Position numbers and translations under genes: made by a program. From IMG/VR virus record IMGVR_UViG_3300005583_000005, positions 1-39,072 of that record: a DNA stretch of 39,072 bases; one strand, written 5' to 3'. A model generated the notes under the pieces. The model was not told the DNA's origin, did not search any database, and worked only from the letters and a program-made list of their open reading frames with translations. This document shows positions 1-6,925 of this stretch, one piece after another; position 1 is the stretch's first letter, and each line of letters starts with the position of its first letter. This DNA is from a virus.

Positions 1-1
1 A

Positions 2-190
2 AAATTCAGTCCATGGGGTTTCATCAAAAAGTTTTCGAGTGAAACCGCAGCAATGGCTTTTACTATATCTGGAAGTGTGATCGTTTTTGCAACACTTTCT
101 GGTGATACTAGAAGGATAACACTAATAGCAACCTTATCTGCATTCGCAGTGCATTATGTATACGTAATGTTAAAGAATGATCAAGACTAA
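2..190 (+). CDS. C-terminal part of a small membrane protein (truncated by window edge)
   Basis: The frame is open from the left window edge to a TAA at 188-190, giving about 62 residues whose start lies outside the window. Two hydrophobic segments are visible, one around AMAFTISGSVIVFATLSG and one around ITLIATLSAFAVHYVYVML, joined by a short GDTRR turn. This hairpin topology and the holin-like neighbour suggest a role in lysis, but no family was recognised. Its stop overlaps an ATG at 190 (TAATG). Confidence 0.5.
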   Translation, partial: KFSPWGFIKKFSSETAAMAFTISGSVIVFATLSGDTRRITLIATLSAFAVHYVYVMLKNDQD

Positions 191-207
191 TGAGAGAGAT
201 TAAAACA

Positions 208-462
208 ATGCCACAAATAAGGAATATAGTCTTAAGAATTGTTGCTACATTTGCAGCTTCAGGCCTTGGTGTTATAGGTGCTGGCAGTATAGCTGGAGTA
301 CCACTTATCAAGGCTGTTTTGATGGCCGGAATAGCTGGCGTAGCAGTTGTTATAGAGGGTTTGTCAAGGGCTTTTTTGGACGATGGAAAATTATCAACTA
401 CAGAAATTAACGAAGTATTTAATACCGTAGATAAGAAAGCAAGAAAAACATCTAGCGATTGA
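208..462 (+). CDS. Holin-like small membrane protein
   Basis: This protein of about 84 residues has two glycine-rich hydrophobic segments (roughly residues 6-29 and 33-54) and a charged C-terminal tail ending DKKARKTSSD. Small size, a hairpin of two helices and a charged tail fit a phage holin, which would form pores in the inner membrane for lysis. The start at 208 follows a GAGAG stretch (192-198) at good distance. An alternative ATG at 190 overlaps the upstream stop as TAATG, so translational coupling could give a version six residues longer. The holin call rests on topology rather than a diagnostic motif. Confidence 0.55.
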   Translation: MPQIRNIVLRIVATFAASGLGVIGAGSIAGVPLIKAVLMAGIAGVAVVIEGLSRAFLDDGKLSTTEINEVFNTVDKKARKTSSD

Positions 463-491
463 TAATAAAGAAAGTACCTTCAGGAATAAAA

Positions 492-1235
492 TTAAATTAA
501 GTTGTCTAAAGAATTAACTTTATTATACATATTATTGGCTTTTTCTACTAATTTAAAAAATTTTTTATCATTTAGATATTCTAACAATTGTATATTTTTG
601 GTAGAATCGTTTGGAAAAATAGCTTTATTATCTATAAATTCTCCAGAATAAGATATTCTATTAATTATTTTTTTTATTAATTTGTTATCAACATCTTTAG
701 TTATAGATTCAAATGGAACAATCAAAGCTGTTTTTGAATGAGCTAAAATTTGTTCTGCAAGTGTGTTATACCAAGCAAATATTTTTTCAATATGAGTAAT
801 ATCATCTTTTGTATATATGATATCCTTTAGTAATTGCTTGTACGAAGGGTTGCCATTTAGGTAAAGGGGTTCATCTCTACTTATGGACATATGAATAAAT
901 GAGCCTATACAATCGATTGGATTTCTGGTTGTTAATATTACGTGATGTTCCTCTGCAAATGCTAACTCTATTGCATCAAAAGTATGCTTAAGCTCATACG
1001 GAATACATGATCCGGGAAGATTTACAAATACTTTTGTTCTAATATATCTATTGCCTTGACGCGGGAAGCCATCAATCGTAATTTTTGGTCCATTATTTAT
1101 TCTATGGTCCATTACTCTATCTAAAAATTGTTCTTCTCTTTTCCAAAGTTTTTTTAATTTTTCCTCTACAGACTGATCTTCAGTAAATTCATCTAGCTGG
1201 ACAGACAAATCGTTTTCTAATTCTTGATTATTCAT
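492..1235 (-). CDS. Sulfotransferase-family protein
   Basis: The 247-residue protein looks like a P-loop sulfotransferase, which moves a sulfo group from PAPS to a hydroxyl or amine. Near residue 56 it has a 5'-phosphosulfate-binding-like loop, GFPRQGNRYIR. A later ILTTRNPIDCIGSF resembles the 3'-phosphate-binding R-P-D-S region, and PFESITKD follows, as in this family. The acceptor cannot be told. I chose the ATG at 1235 because a GGAAGG ribosome-binding site precedes it; a reading from 1310 would begin almost inside the TATAAT promoter. It is transcribed divergently from the oxygenase at 1375. An APS-kinase-like gene at 16959-17570 could supply PAPS (inference). Confidence 0.65.
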   Translation of the reverse strand: MNNQELENDLSVQLDEFTEDQSVEEKLKKLWKREEQFLDRVMDHRINNGPKITIDGFPRQGNRYIRTKVFVNLPGSCIPYELKHTFDAIELAFAEEHHVILTTRNPIDCIGSFIHMSISRDEPLYLNGNPSYKQLLKDIIYTKDDITHIEKIFAWYNTLAEQILAHSKTALIVPFESITKDVDNKLIKKIINRISYSGEFIDNKAIFPNDSTKNIQLLEYLNDKKFFKLVEKANNMYNKVNSLDNLI

Positions 1236-1312
1236 TTTTTTACCTTCCTTTTTAGGGGTATTATTTACTGGCGCAATACCTTGAGCAGTAGAATGCTGAG
1301 CTATGTCCATAT

Positions 1313-1342
1313 ATTATACCTTTAATTAGGTTTTTATTGCAA
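1313..1342 (-). promoter_or_regulatory. Sigma70-like promoter for the sulfotransferase
   Basis: On the minus strand TTGCAA (1337-1342), an 18-nt spacer and a perfect TATAAT (1313-1318) form a strong promoter. It gives a leader of roughly 70 nt before the ATG at 1235. The TTGCAA box is its own reverse complement and may also serve the divergent gene. Confidence 0.65.
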
Positions 1343-1368
1343 GTCGAGCAGGTAAAGTATGCTATTAT
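1337..1368 (+). promoter_or_regulatory. Promoter giving a probable leaderless transcript
   Basis: TATTAT (1363-1368) ends six bases before the ATG at 1375, so transcription should begin at or next to the start codon. No ribosome-binding site is visible upstream of 1375. The -35 could be the palindromic TTGCAA at 1337-1342, but its 20-nt spacer is long, so that assignment is weak. Confidence 0.5.
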
Positions 1369-1374
1369 GGTACT

Positions 1375-1959
1375 ATGAAAAATAAAAGTGGATACATGTA
1401 TGAGGGTTCAGAAGACCTAGAAATTGACCCAGACGATGTTAAAAATATTCATGTTATTGAAAATTTTATATCCTCTGAAGACTTAATTACTTTAAATAAT
1501 TACATAGAAAATAGCCAATTTGTTTTAGATGAATATGGCGTTCACGAATTCCCCTTAGAGTCTTTAATGTTTGATAAAGAAATGTATATGATAATGGCAA
1601 AATATAGAGAACAAGCAATGCTAATTCTAGGGGAAACTTTTGATTGCACAGTTGCTATGTCGGAGATTGCAAGTTTAATAAAGTATGCAACGGGAACAAA
1701 CCTTAACGAACATGCAGATAAAATATGTGAATCATGGAGAGATCTTAGTACTTCTATCTATTATAATGATGGATATAAAGGTGGAGAATTATTTTTTAGC
1801 CAATACGATTTATCGTTTGAACCAAAAGCCGGGATGATGATATACTTTCCGGCTGGTGGGAACTATGCTCATGGCGTCAACACTATAACGGAAGGCACGC
1901 GTTATGCCACTACTACCTTTTGGAAGGTAGAAAAATGGAATTCAATTCAATATTCGTGA
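1375..1959 (+). CDS. 2OG-Fe(II) oxygenase, prolyl-4-hydroxylase type
   Basis: This 194-residue protein is a 2-oxoglutarate/Fe(II)-dependent dioxygenase of the P4Hc type, which hydroxylates a substrate with O2 while converting 2OG to succinate. The iron ligands are visible as H113-A-D115 and H166, with R176 in GTRYATTTFW as the 2OG-binding arginine. The sequence GGELFFSQYD and the strand KAGMMIYFP are typical for the family. The start IHVIENFISSEDL also matches many phage P4H proteins. The substrate is unknown. The gene seems to be read from a leaderless promoter. Related enzymes are encoded at 12630-16240. Confidence 0.85.
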   Translation: MKNKSGYMYEGSEDLEIDPDDVKNIHVIENFISSEDLITLNNYIENSQFVLDEYGVHEFPLESLMFDKEMYMIMAKYREQAMLILGETFDCTVAMSEIASLIKYATGTNLNEHADKICESWRDLSTSIYYNDGYKGGELFFSQYDLSFEPKAGMMIYFPAGGNYAHGVNTITEGTRYATTTFWKVEKWNSIQYS

Positions 1960-1980
1960 TATAATATATAAAATTATTTC

Positions 1981-2029
1981 CCAAATTTCAATAATTACCA
2001 AAAATCGAATTTGGCCCAAAAATTTTTTT
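1981..2029 (+). terminator. Weak terminator-like hairpin after the oxygenase gene
   Basis: The inverted repeat CCAAATT (1981-1987) / AATTTGG (2008-2014) is followed by a run of seven T at 2023-2029. The stem is AT-rich and the loop long (20 nt), so it may be weak. The rest of the 1960-2089 gap shows only AT-rich sequence and the ribosome-binding site of the next gene. Confidence 0.35.
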
Positions 2030-2089
2030 CCACTTTTTACCTACATATGGTTTTTAAAGTAATTATCAAAGATATAGAGGATTTAAAAA

Positions 2090-2881
2090 ATGAACAGTTT
2101 TGGCAAAACTTATAATAACGTAAGCTTTTCTGACATATTAGAAAAATACGATTCTTATTATAGTGAACTTTTAGATCATAAGGTTTTAGTTTTTAAAAAC
2201 ATTGATTTTGGCACTAGTTCTGTGGTTCAGTCGCTTGGCTCTTTGTTCTTAAAAGAAAAAGATGTAAAAATATACGATAAAAACTTTGATGACAATTTTG
2301 ATTATTTTACAGAAAAAAATAGAAAACTTCCATCAAAAGACGATTACCTAGTTAGATGGCAAACAGACAATTGTTCAGATGTAGAACCTACCAATATTAG
2401 CTGTATCTATATGGATTCTGTTGGTGACTCAGTTGGGTTAAATGAAACAAAATGGGTCAATCTTGAGAATGTATATAATATGATGAACGAAGAAGATAAG
2501 AGCTTTATTTTAAAAATTAAGTTTAGATGGCTTGATGAAGGGCTTGCAAAATTTCCACTTCAAAGAAAAGATATAGGGCAAGAAGATAGTCATCCTTCTT
2601 GGAGAATACATCCAGAAACAGGAAAGTCAAGCATATTTTACGGCGGGTTAAATACCTTAGGAAAAGATAACGATAAGTGGCAAAAGCACATATACAAGCT
2701 TCGTAGCTTGTTTTTTGAAGATAAATTAAACATATTTAGCTTAACTTGGGAAGAAAAAGATTTAGTAATATGGGATAACAGATGCACAGCTTACAGCTCG
2801 ATGGGTGGTTTCAACCCCGGGCAAATAAAGTTTACCAAAGTGGAAGCTGGGCGTTCTAAGCCGGTTAATAACCTAAAATAG
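2090..2881 (+). CDS. TauD/TfdA-like fold protein with degenerate iron site
   Basis: The 263 residues follow the TauD/TfdA (clavaminate-synthase-like) layout: VLVFKN near the N-terminus, a WxTD block, HPETGKSSIFYGGL in the middle, and DLVIWDNRCTAY near the end. In active TauD enzymes the first block reads WHTD and a second iron histidine follows WDNR. Here the first is WQTD and the second position has A/Y, so two of the three metal ligands appear to be lost. The protein may be a non-catalytic relative, use another metal arrangement, or have switched function. GAGGAT upstream is a good ribosome-binding site for the ATG at 2090. Confidence 0.6.
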   Translation: MNSFGKTYNNVSFSDILEKYDSYYSELLDHKVLVFKNIDFGTSSVVQSLGSLFLKEKDVKIYDKNFDDNFDYFTEKNRKLPSKDDYLVRWQTDNCSDVEPTNISCIYMDSVGDSVGLNETKWVNLENVYNMMNEEDKSFILKIKFRWLDEGLAKFPLQRKDIGQEDSHPSWRIHPETGKSSIFYGGLNTLGKDNDKWQKHIYKLRSLFFEDKLNIFSLTWEEKDLVIWDNRCTAYSSMGGFNPGQIKFTKVEAGRSKPVNNLK

Positions 2882-2934
2882 ACATAAACTCGTTACTATA
2901 AACAAAATACAACTATTAAAAAATGGAGTATTGC

Positions 2935-3276
2935 ATGTATAAATTTTTATCAGAGATGGAAGATAAGCTTCCGGCTTTAACCCCAGCAGAAAAAGACTTT
3001 GCCGATGGTCTTTTAGCCATTGCTAAAAAATATGGAAAATTAGCCGATAAAGACAAAAATGGCATTTGGGTTGGTTATGTTTCAAGACAAGAAAATGAAA
3101 ATTATGAAATCGGAGTACGATGCGAAAACTGCGTACTACATGAATCAGAGTACGTTTGTAAGATAGTTAAAAGACGAATTGAGCCAGGCGGCTACTGTAG
3201 ATTGGCAGCCATACCTGATGGCGTGGTAGGTAAACAGGCAGATGATGGCTCAGATGATGATTCAGATGCCGAATGA
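2935..3276 (+). CDS. Small phage protein with four-cysteine metal-binding motif
   Basis: About 113 residues. The central part has the pattern CENCVLHESEYVC followed by a later C in GGYCRL (C-x2-C-x9-C-x12-C). It resembles small phage proteins annotated as HiPIP-like or zinc-binding, so a metal site is likely, but its role is unknown. The C-terminal tail is very acidic (DDGSDDDSDAE). I chose the ATG at 2935 because GGAG (2925-2928) lies six bases before it; an ATG at 2923 overlaps that site. The end overlaps the next gene by 35 bases. Confidence 0.6.
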   Translation: MYKFLSEMEDKLPALTPAEKDFADGLLAIAKKYGKLADKDKNGIWVGYVSRQENENYEIGVRCENCVLHESEYVCKIVKRRIEPGGYCRLAAIPDGVVGKQADDGSDDDSDAE

Positions 3277-4099
3277 TGAACCTACGGAAGAAGTTGTTCT
3301 TTCGAGGCGCAATAAGAAAAGGTTTAATAAACTAGTTGTTGGTTTAGATAAAAAAATTACTGATTTACAAGAACAAAACGCTGCCCTAAAAAACAATGCC
3401 GAAACCTTAAAAGATCAGCTTCAATCAATTAACTCTATAGAATTGATTGAAAAAAAAGAAGTCTTGTCAGAATACGATAAAGCCCATAAAGAATATTTAA
3501 ACGCACAGCTTGATAACGAAGAAACAGACAGAGAGCTGTCAAAGCAATCTTCTTCTATGTCAGAATATGGAACAGAGATAATATGGTTTTCCGTAGTTAT
3601 TGGTCTTGTTTTTGACTTCCTGTTATGGAAGGATATATTTTCTGGTAAGTTTGGTTCTGACTCTTGGGCAGAACGAGCAGAGAGAGCATCTGCTATAATA
3701 CTTTCGTTTTCGTATGCCTTTGTTTGCGCTCAATTAGGTGCAGCCTATGCCATTAAAACTTTAAGCAATAAACGAAAGAATTCGACAAATCCAAAAGAAA
3801 TAGAAATATATAACAAATCTACAGCAAAAAGTTCTTTGGGTATTAATCTATTGCTTTTTAGTTTGTTGACTATTTTGTCGACTTCCGCTAGATACGCTCA
3901 ACCATCTCTAAATATGTCAGATAAATTTATTCTTTCATTTGCGGCAACAAGCATTGGCCTTGTTATATCTGCAATAGCCTATTGGTATACAGATGTCTAT
4001 GATCATTTTATAAAAGCTGCAAAGAAAAAAGAAGATAAAGCAAAAAAGCATTTTTATAGTTTAAACAAACAGATTAAGGAAAACAAATATGAAAATTGA
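3242..4099 (+). CDS. Coiled-coil protein with four membrane segments
   Basis: The 285-residue protein has a charged N-terminal region predicted by eye to be coiled coil (about residues 30-105). Four hydrophobic segments follow (around 110-131, 150-172, 198-215 and 229-248), then a lysine-rich C-terminal tail. No family was recognised. It overlaps by 11 bases the next gene, a membrane-anchored OmpA-like protein, so the two probably act together in the host envelope. The pair recalls MotA/MotB-type partners in layout only. An alternative start at 3266 would remove eight residues. Confidence 0.55.
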   Translation: MMAQMMIQMPNDEPTEEVVLSRRNKKRFNKLVVGLDKKITDLQEQNAALKNNAETLKDQLQSINSIELIEKKEVLSEYDKAHKEYLNAQLDNEETDRELSKQSSSMSEYGTEIIWFSVVIGLVFDFLLWKDIFSGKFGSDSWAERAERASAIILSFSYAFVCAQLGAAYAIKTLSNKRKNSTNPKEIEIYNKSTAKSSLGINLLLFSLLTILSTSARYAQPSLNMSDKFILSFAATSIGLVISAIAYWYTDVYDHFIKAAKKKEDKAKKHFYSLNKQIKENKYEN

Positions 4100-4586
4100 T
4101 TTTAAAAAGATAATAGTCAGAACTTCAGTTGGTTTAGTATTGTCTATGATTTTAGGCTATATTTTTTGGCCAAAATCAGAACCGGTAGAAATTATAGCAG
4201 ATGTTTCTACGACTACAATAGTGCAGGTAATAGTCGCTGATGCACCATGCCTTGTGTTCTACCAAAAAGATAAAGATGTACCAGTTTTTAAGGAAGAAAT
4301 GGCATGTGTGGCAACTTATGTAAACAAATATATTGGTGGTTATTATTCGGCTCTTAATATAGTCTGTAGATCGTCTAGCGATGGGCAAACAGTTAATAGG
4401 AACGATCTATCCGGGAAAAGAGCAAAGTCTTTGCAGTTCACCCTGTTGGAAAAGGGGATAGCCTTTGAGGATATTAAGGTTACATCGCTAGGGGACACGT
4501 CTCCTTATCCTGGTATAGATCCAGATAGCGCAGATGGCAAGATATTAAATAGATCTTGTGAGATCACAGGTACTATAAAACAATGA
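4089..4586 (+). CDS. Membrane-anchored OmpA-like peptidoglycan-binding protein
   Basis: The 165-residue protein has an N-terminal membrane anchor (about residues 10-27, ending YIFWPKS) and a C-terminal OmpA-like domain. The domain shows NRNDLSGKRAKSLQFTLLEKG, then IKVTSLGDTSPYP and NRSCEITG, which parallels the usual N-x2-LS-x2-RA, GE-x2-P and NRRVEI positions of the family. OmpA-like domains bind peptidoglycan diaminopimelate, so the protein should tether the membrane to the wall. It overlaps both neighbours by a few bases. A function in lysis or in superinfection control is possible but not shown. Confidence 0.65.
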   Translation: MKIDFKKIIVRTSVGLVLSMILGYIFWPKSEPVEIIADVSTTTIVQVIVADAPCLVFYQKDKDVPVFKEEMACVATYVNKYIGGYYSALNIVCRSSSDGQTVNRNDLSGKRAKSLQFTLLEKGIAFEDIKVTSLGDTSPYPGIDPDSADGKILNRSCEITGTIKQ

Positions 4587-4828
4587 GAGTATGGATTGAC
4601 CAAGATTTATGTACTGGAGATGGACTATGCGCAGAGATAGCACCAGATGTATTCCACATGATGCCAGATGGTCTTGCGTATGTAAAAGAAGGGGACAAGA
4701 TTTATGCGGCCGCTGTGGGGAACCCAGAAGGCGCAGCTGGTTTAGCGTCTTTTTCCGACGACAGGCTTGAAGATGTTATCGAATCAGCCGAAGAATGCCC
4801 CGGCGAATGTATCTTCATTGAAGTTTAG
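4583..4828 (+). CDS. Small ferredoxin
   Basis: The 81-residue protein is a one-cluster ferredoxin. It has C10-TGDGL-C16 and ECPGEC (C72, C76), in the order C-x2-D-x2-C ... C-P-x2-C. In this layout the missing second cysteine is an aspartate, as in [3Fe-4S] or Asp-ligated [4Fe-4S] ferredoxins of actinobacteria and archaea. It would carry single electrons. Its start overlaps the previous stop (ATGA). A natural client inside this genome is the acyl-ACP desaturase at 10527-11453, which needs reduced ferredoxin, but that link is inferred. Confidence 0.8.
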   Translation: MRVWIDQDLCTGDGLCAEIAPDVFHMMPDGLAYVKEGDKIYAAAVGNPEGAAGLASFSDDRLEDVIESAEECPGECIFIEV

Positions 4829-4846
4829 AATTGCGAAAACACAGTA

Positions 4847-6112
4847 ATGCCTGACATTAGCAACCACTTCAGTCCGCGTCCCTTATTTCATGGAACCTCA
4901 AGTTTAATTGCAGTGGGTGAGGTTATATCTCCAAGTGGAAAAAGAGGTGTAAGATCTGTTCATGACATTATGTTTGATGATCCAGCCCTTGCAGTCCAGA
5001 GGGAATTTTTAGAAGAGCAGCCGGGAGGTCTTTTAAACCAAATAAATCCAGGTCTTACAACAAATTCTTTTGCAACCGAAGACATTGAAGAAGCAAGAAA
5101 GTATGCTAAAAAAGTATCAAAGACTATGGGCGGGGAACCCATGGTTTATAGAGTTGAGCCAGTTGACGCGTCAACTGTTTTCGAAGACGAGTTTGCCCCC
5201 CCGAGTGTTAGATTTGATGACATGGTTAGCTGGAGGTCACCTGATGGATTTAGGGTAACATCGATTGAAGACGTAACTAAACCACATTATAAACCATCTT
5301 TCGATCCGCACCATTCTGCCTACTTCGCACGTCCTAAGCCTAGGACACCTGGTTCGATAGGAGGTGTACCAGACCCAATCATCCTTGCCGCACGTAGAAC
5401 AGTTGATCCAACTTATTATGGCCCAGGTAAAATAGGCAATGCACCAATTCGTTCAAAAATTATAATTGGAGCAGAAATAGGCAGTGTACCAATGGGTTCG
5501 ATAGGCTCAGTATCGATACCAAAAACAACCACTCTAAATCCACCACTAGGCAGTGTGCCCACGTATGCACGTAGACCTAGTCTGAAGACCCAACTGATTA
5601 ATCTTTTTAATTTAGCCCCAGGTCAAATAGGCAGTGTACAAGGTGGTTCGATAGGCGGTGCGCCAATTGGTTCAATAGCTCCTAAGGTACCAGGGTCCTT
5701 GGGCGGAGTCGCTGTGCACGGCAAGCTGATTGGTCCACCAAAGCCTGCAAAGCCTGTTGGACCTAGGGCCTTTACCGCACTTGGTAGATCTATAGGTTTT
5801 ATGGAAGAAACTAAAAAACTAAACGCCATAAGACCGCTGCCCAAGGCTGCTCTAAGCGTAGCTCCACCTAGCGTGGCTACTGCTGTTGTATCGGCAGCGA
5901 CTACCGCAACAGCTAGTGCAGCGACTTCAGCTGGTGCATCATCAGCAGTAAAAAGTTTCTTAAAAAGTGGAGTAAAAGCAGCGTCAGGCAATAGTGTTCT
6001 TAAAAAAATGAGACACCCAGCTGCTGGAGTAGCTGCGATTGGGTTAGCTACCTCCGTAGCCATCAGTAAGCGAAGCCTTAACAGAAAAGAAGAAGAACAA
6101 AGAAGATACTAA
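4847..6112 (+). CDS. Arr-like ADP-ribosyltransferase with GSIGGVP repeat region
   Basis: The N-terminal ~150 residues resemble the rifampin ADP-ribosyltransferase (Arr) fold, which transfers ADP-ribose from NAD+. It has LFHGTS (H15), then SFATEDIEEARKYAKK, VYRVEPVD, and SWRSPDGFRV in the place of the SYRS-PLRV stretch of Arr. The target is unknown. Residues ~165-300 carry about nine copies of an I/L-G-(S/G/N)-(V/A)-P unit. The C-terminal ~100 residues are Ala/Ser-rich with one possible membrane segment (AAGVAAIGLATSVAIS) and a basic end. Arr enzymes are usually about 140 residues, so the long tail is unusual and suggests a virion-associated effector. No clear ribosome-binding site precedes the ATG. 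Confidence 0.6.
   Translation: MPDISNHFSPRPLFHGTSSLIAVGEVISPSGKRGVRSVHDIMFDDPALAVQREFLEEQPGGLLNQINPGLTTNSFATEDIEEARKYAKKVSKTMGGEPMVYRVEPVDASTVFEDEFAPPSVRFDDMVSWRSPDGFRVTSIEDVTKPHYKPSFDPHHSAYFARPKPRTPGSIGGVPDPIILAARRTVDPTYYGPGKIGNAPIRSKIIIGAEIGSVPMGSIGSVSIPKTTTLNPPLGSVPTYARRPSLKTQLINLFNLAPGQIGSVQGGSIGGAPIGSIAPKVPGSLGGVAVHGKLIGPPKPAKPVGPRAFTALGRSIGFMEETKKLNAIRPLPKAALSVAPPSVATAVVSAATTATASAATSAGASSAVKSFLKSGVKAASGNSVLKKMRHPAAGVAAIGLATSVAISKRSLNRKEEEQRRY
5347..5710 (+). repeat. Degenerate in-frame repeats coding for GSIGGVP-like units
   Basis: Variants of GGTTCGATAGG(A/C)GGTG and ATAGGCAGTGTACCA recur through this stretch of the ADP-ribosyltransferase gene. They encode PGSIGGVP, KIGNAP, EIGSVP, GSIGSV, LGSVP, QIGSV, GSIGGAP and similar units, separated by 5-25 residues. 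The repeats also keep a long reading frame open on the other strand (5623-6063), which I regard as an artefact. Confidence 0.7.
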
Positions 6113-6131
6113 GCTTTTTTCCAAAATGTGG

Positions 6132-6142
6132 TATAGTATTCC
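6132..6142 (+). promoter_or_regulatory. -10 element next to start codon (probable leaderless promoter)
   Basis: TATAGT (6132-6137) stands five bases before the ATG at 6143 and no ribosome-binding site is present. The same close spacing occurs before 1375, 9792 and 38400. Confidence 0.4.
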
Positions 6143-6547
6143 ATGGGAATGTTTGACACGATAGAAATAGATTTTCCACTACCGGTAGCGTTATATATAG
6201 AGCACCCGATAAGGTCGTATATATCACAATCTATCTACGCAGATGGCTTTCAATGTAAAGATTTAGAATGTTTAATGGAAAACTATTTTATAGACAATAA
6301 TGGTTTTTTGTATAAAAACGGAAACAATATATGGGAAAACCCTAAAGACGTTGAACCATTAAAAGTAAAAATGTATTACCACGGACATCTAAGAATATAC
6401 AATTTAATATTATTAGAAGAGAATGTTGAAAAACAGAAAACTGTGTGGTTAGAATACGATTTGAAGTTTACTGATGGTATACTGGTAGAAGCAAAGATGA
6501 TTCATCCAACTAAAGAGGAAATTGATGGACTACACAAAAACATATAG
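6143..6547 (+). CDS. Conserved-looking phage protein of unknown function
   Basis: A protein of 134 residues that begins MGMFDTIEIDFPLP and contains DGFQCKDLECLMENYFID. Small phage proteins beginning MGMFDTI with a FQxKDL stretch are common, but their role is not known to me. It has several short strand-like stretches and no membrane segment. It overlaps the next gene by 23 bases and probably forms a two-gene unit with it. Confidence 0.6.
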   Translation: MGMFDTIEIDFPLPVALYIEHPIRSYISQSIYADGFQCKDLECLMENYFIDNNGFLYKNGNNIWENPKDVEPLKVKMYYHGHLRIYNLILLEENVEKQKTVWLEYDLKFTDGILVEAKMIHPTKEEIDGLHKNI

Positions 6548-6776
6548 AGAAATATACAAGGCCATAAAATCAGATGATATTGACCATGAAGCTGCGCATA
6601 GAATATCTAACAAAATAACTGATGCAATTGTTGATTTATCTCTTTTGATAGAAGGCAAAGACGAAAAAGTAGCAGAAACTGCTATAGATTGTATTAAAAA
6701 AACAAAAACAAAAACAAAAACAAAATCCGAGTCATTTCCCTATGACATGGATACCTATTATGCAACAGGTAAATAA
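6525..6776 (+). CDS. Small hypothetical protein with Lys-Thr repeat
   Basis: About 83 residues starting MDYTKTYREIYKAIK. I chose the ATG at 6525 because GAGG lies just upstream. The N-terminal two thirds look helical. A run of alternating Lys-Thr follows, encoded by repeats of AAAACA around 6699-6725 that could vary in number by slippage. No function recognised. Confidence 0.55.
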   Translation: MDYTKTYREIYKAIKSDDIDHEAAHRISNKITDAIVDLSLLIEGKDEKVAETAIDCIKKTKTKTKTKSESFPYDMDTYYATGK

Positions 6777-6798
6777 CTTATAAAAAATTAGTCAGTCT

Positions 6799-6873
<75 letters not shown>

Positions 6874-6925
6874 TTTCAAATGGTGTGTTGCAAAACATAT
6901 TTTTTGAATTTAAAAAAAGGAAAGA

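Noticed and set aside
190-207. ATG at 190 as the certain start of the holin-like gene
   Set aside because: It overlaps the upstream stop (TAATG) but has no ribosome-binding site; 208 is better placed after GAGAG. Both remain possible.
3242-4586. Zorya or MotA/MotB defence/stator pair
   Set aside because: The order and topology are suggestive, but the OmpA protein's membrane helix has no acidic residue and the four-helix protein shows no MotA signature. It is kept only as an observation.
5623-6063. Long open frame on the minus strand inside the ADP-ribosyltransferase gene
   Set aside because: It is Ala/Pro-rich, mirrors the repeat and Ala-rich region of the plus-strand gene, has no ribosome-binding site and no neighbours on its strand.
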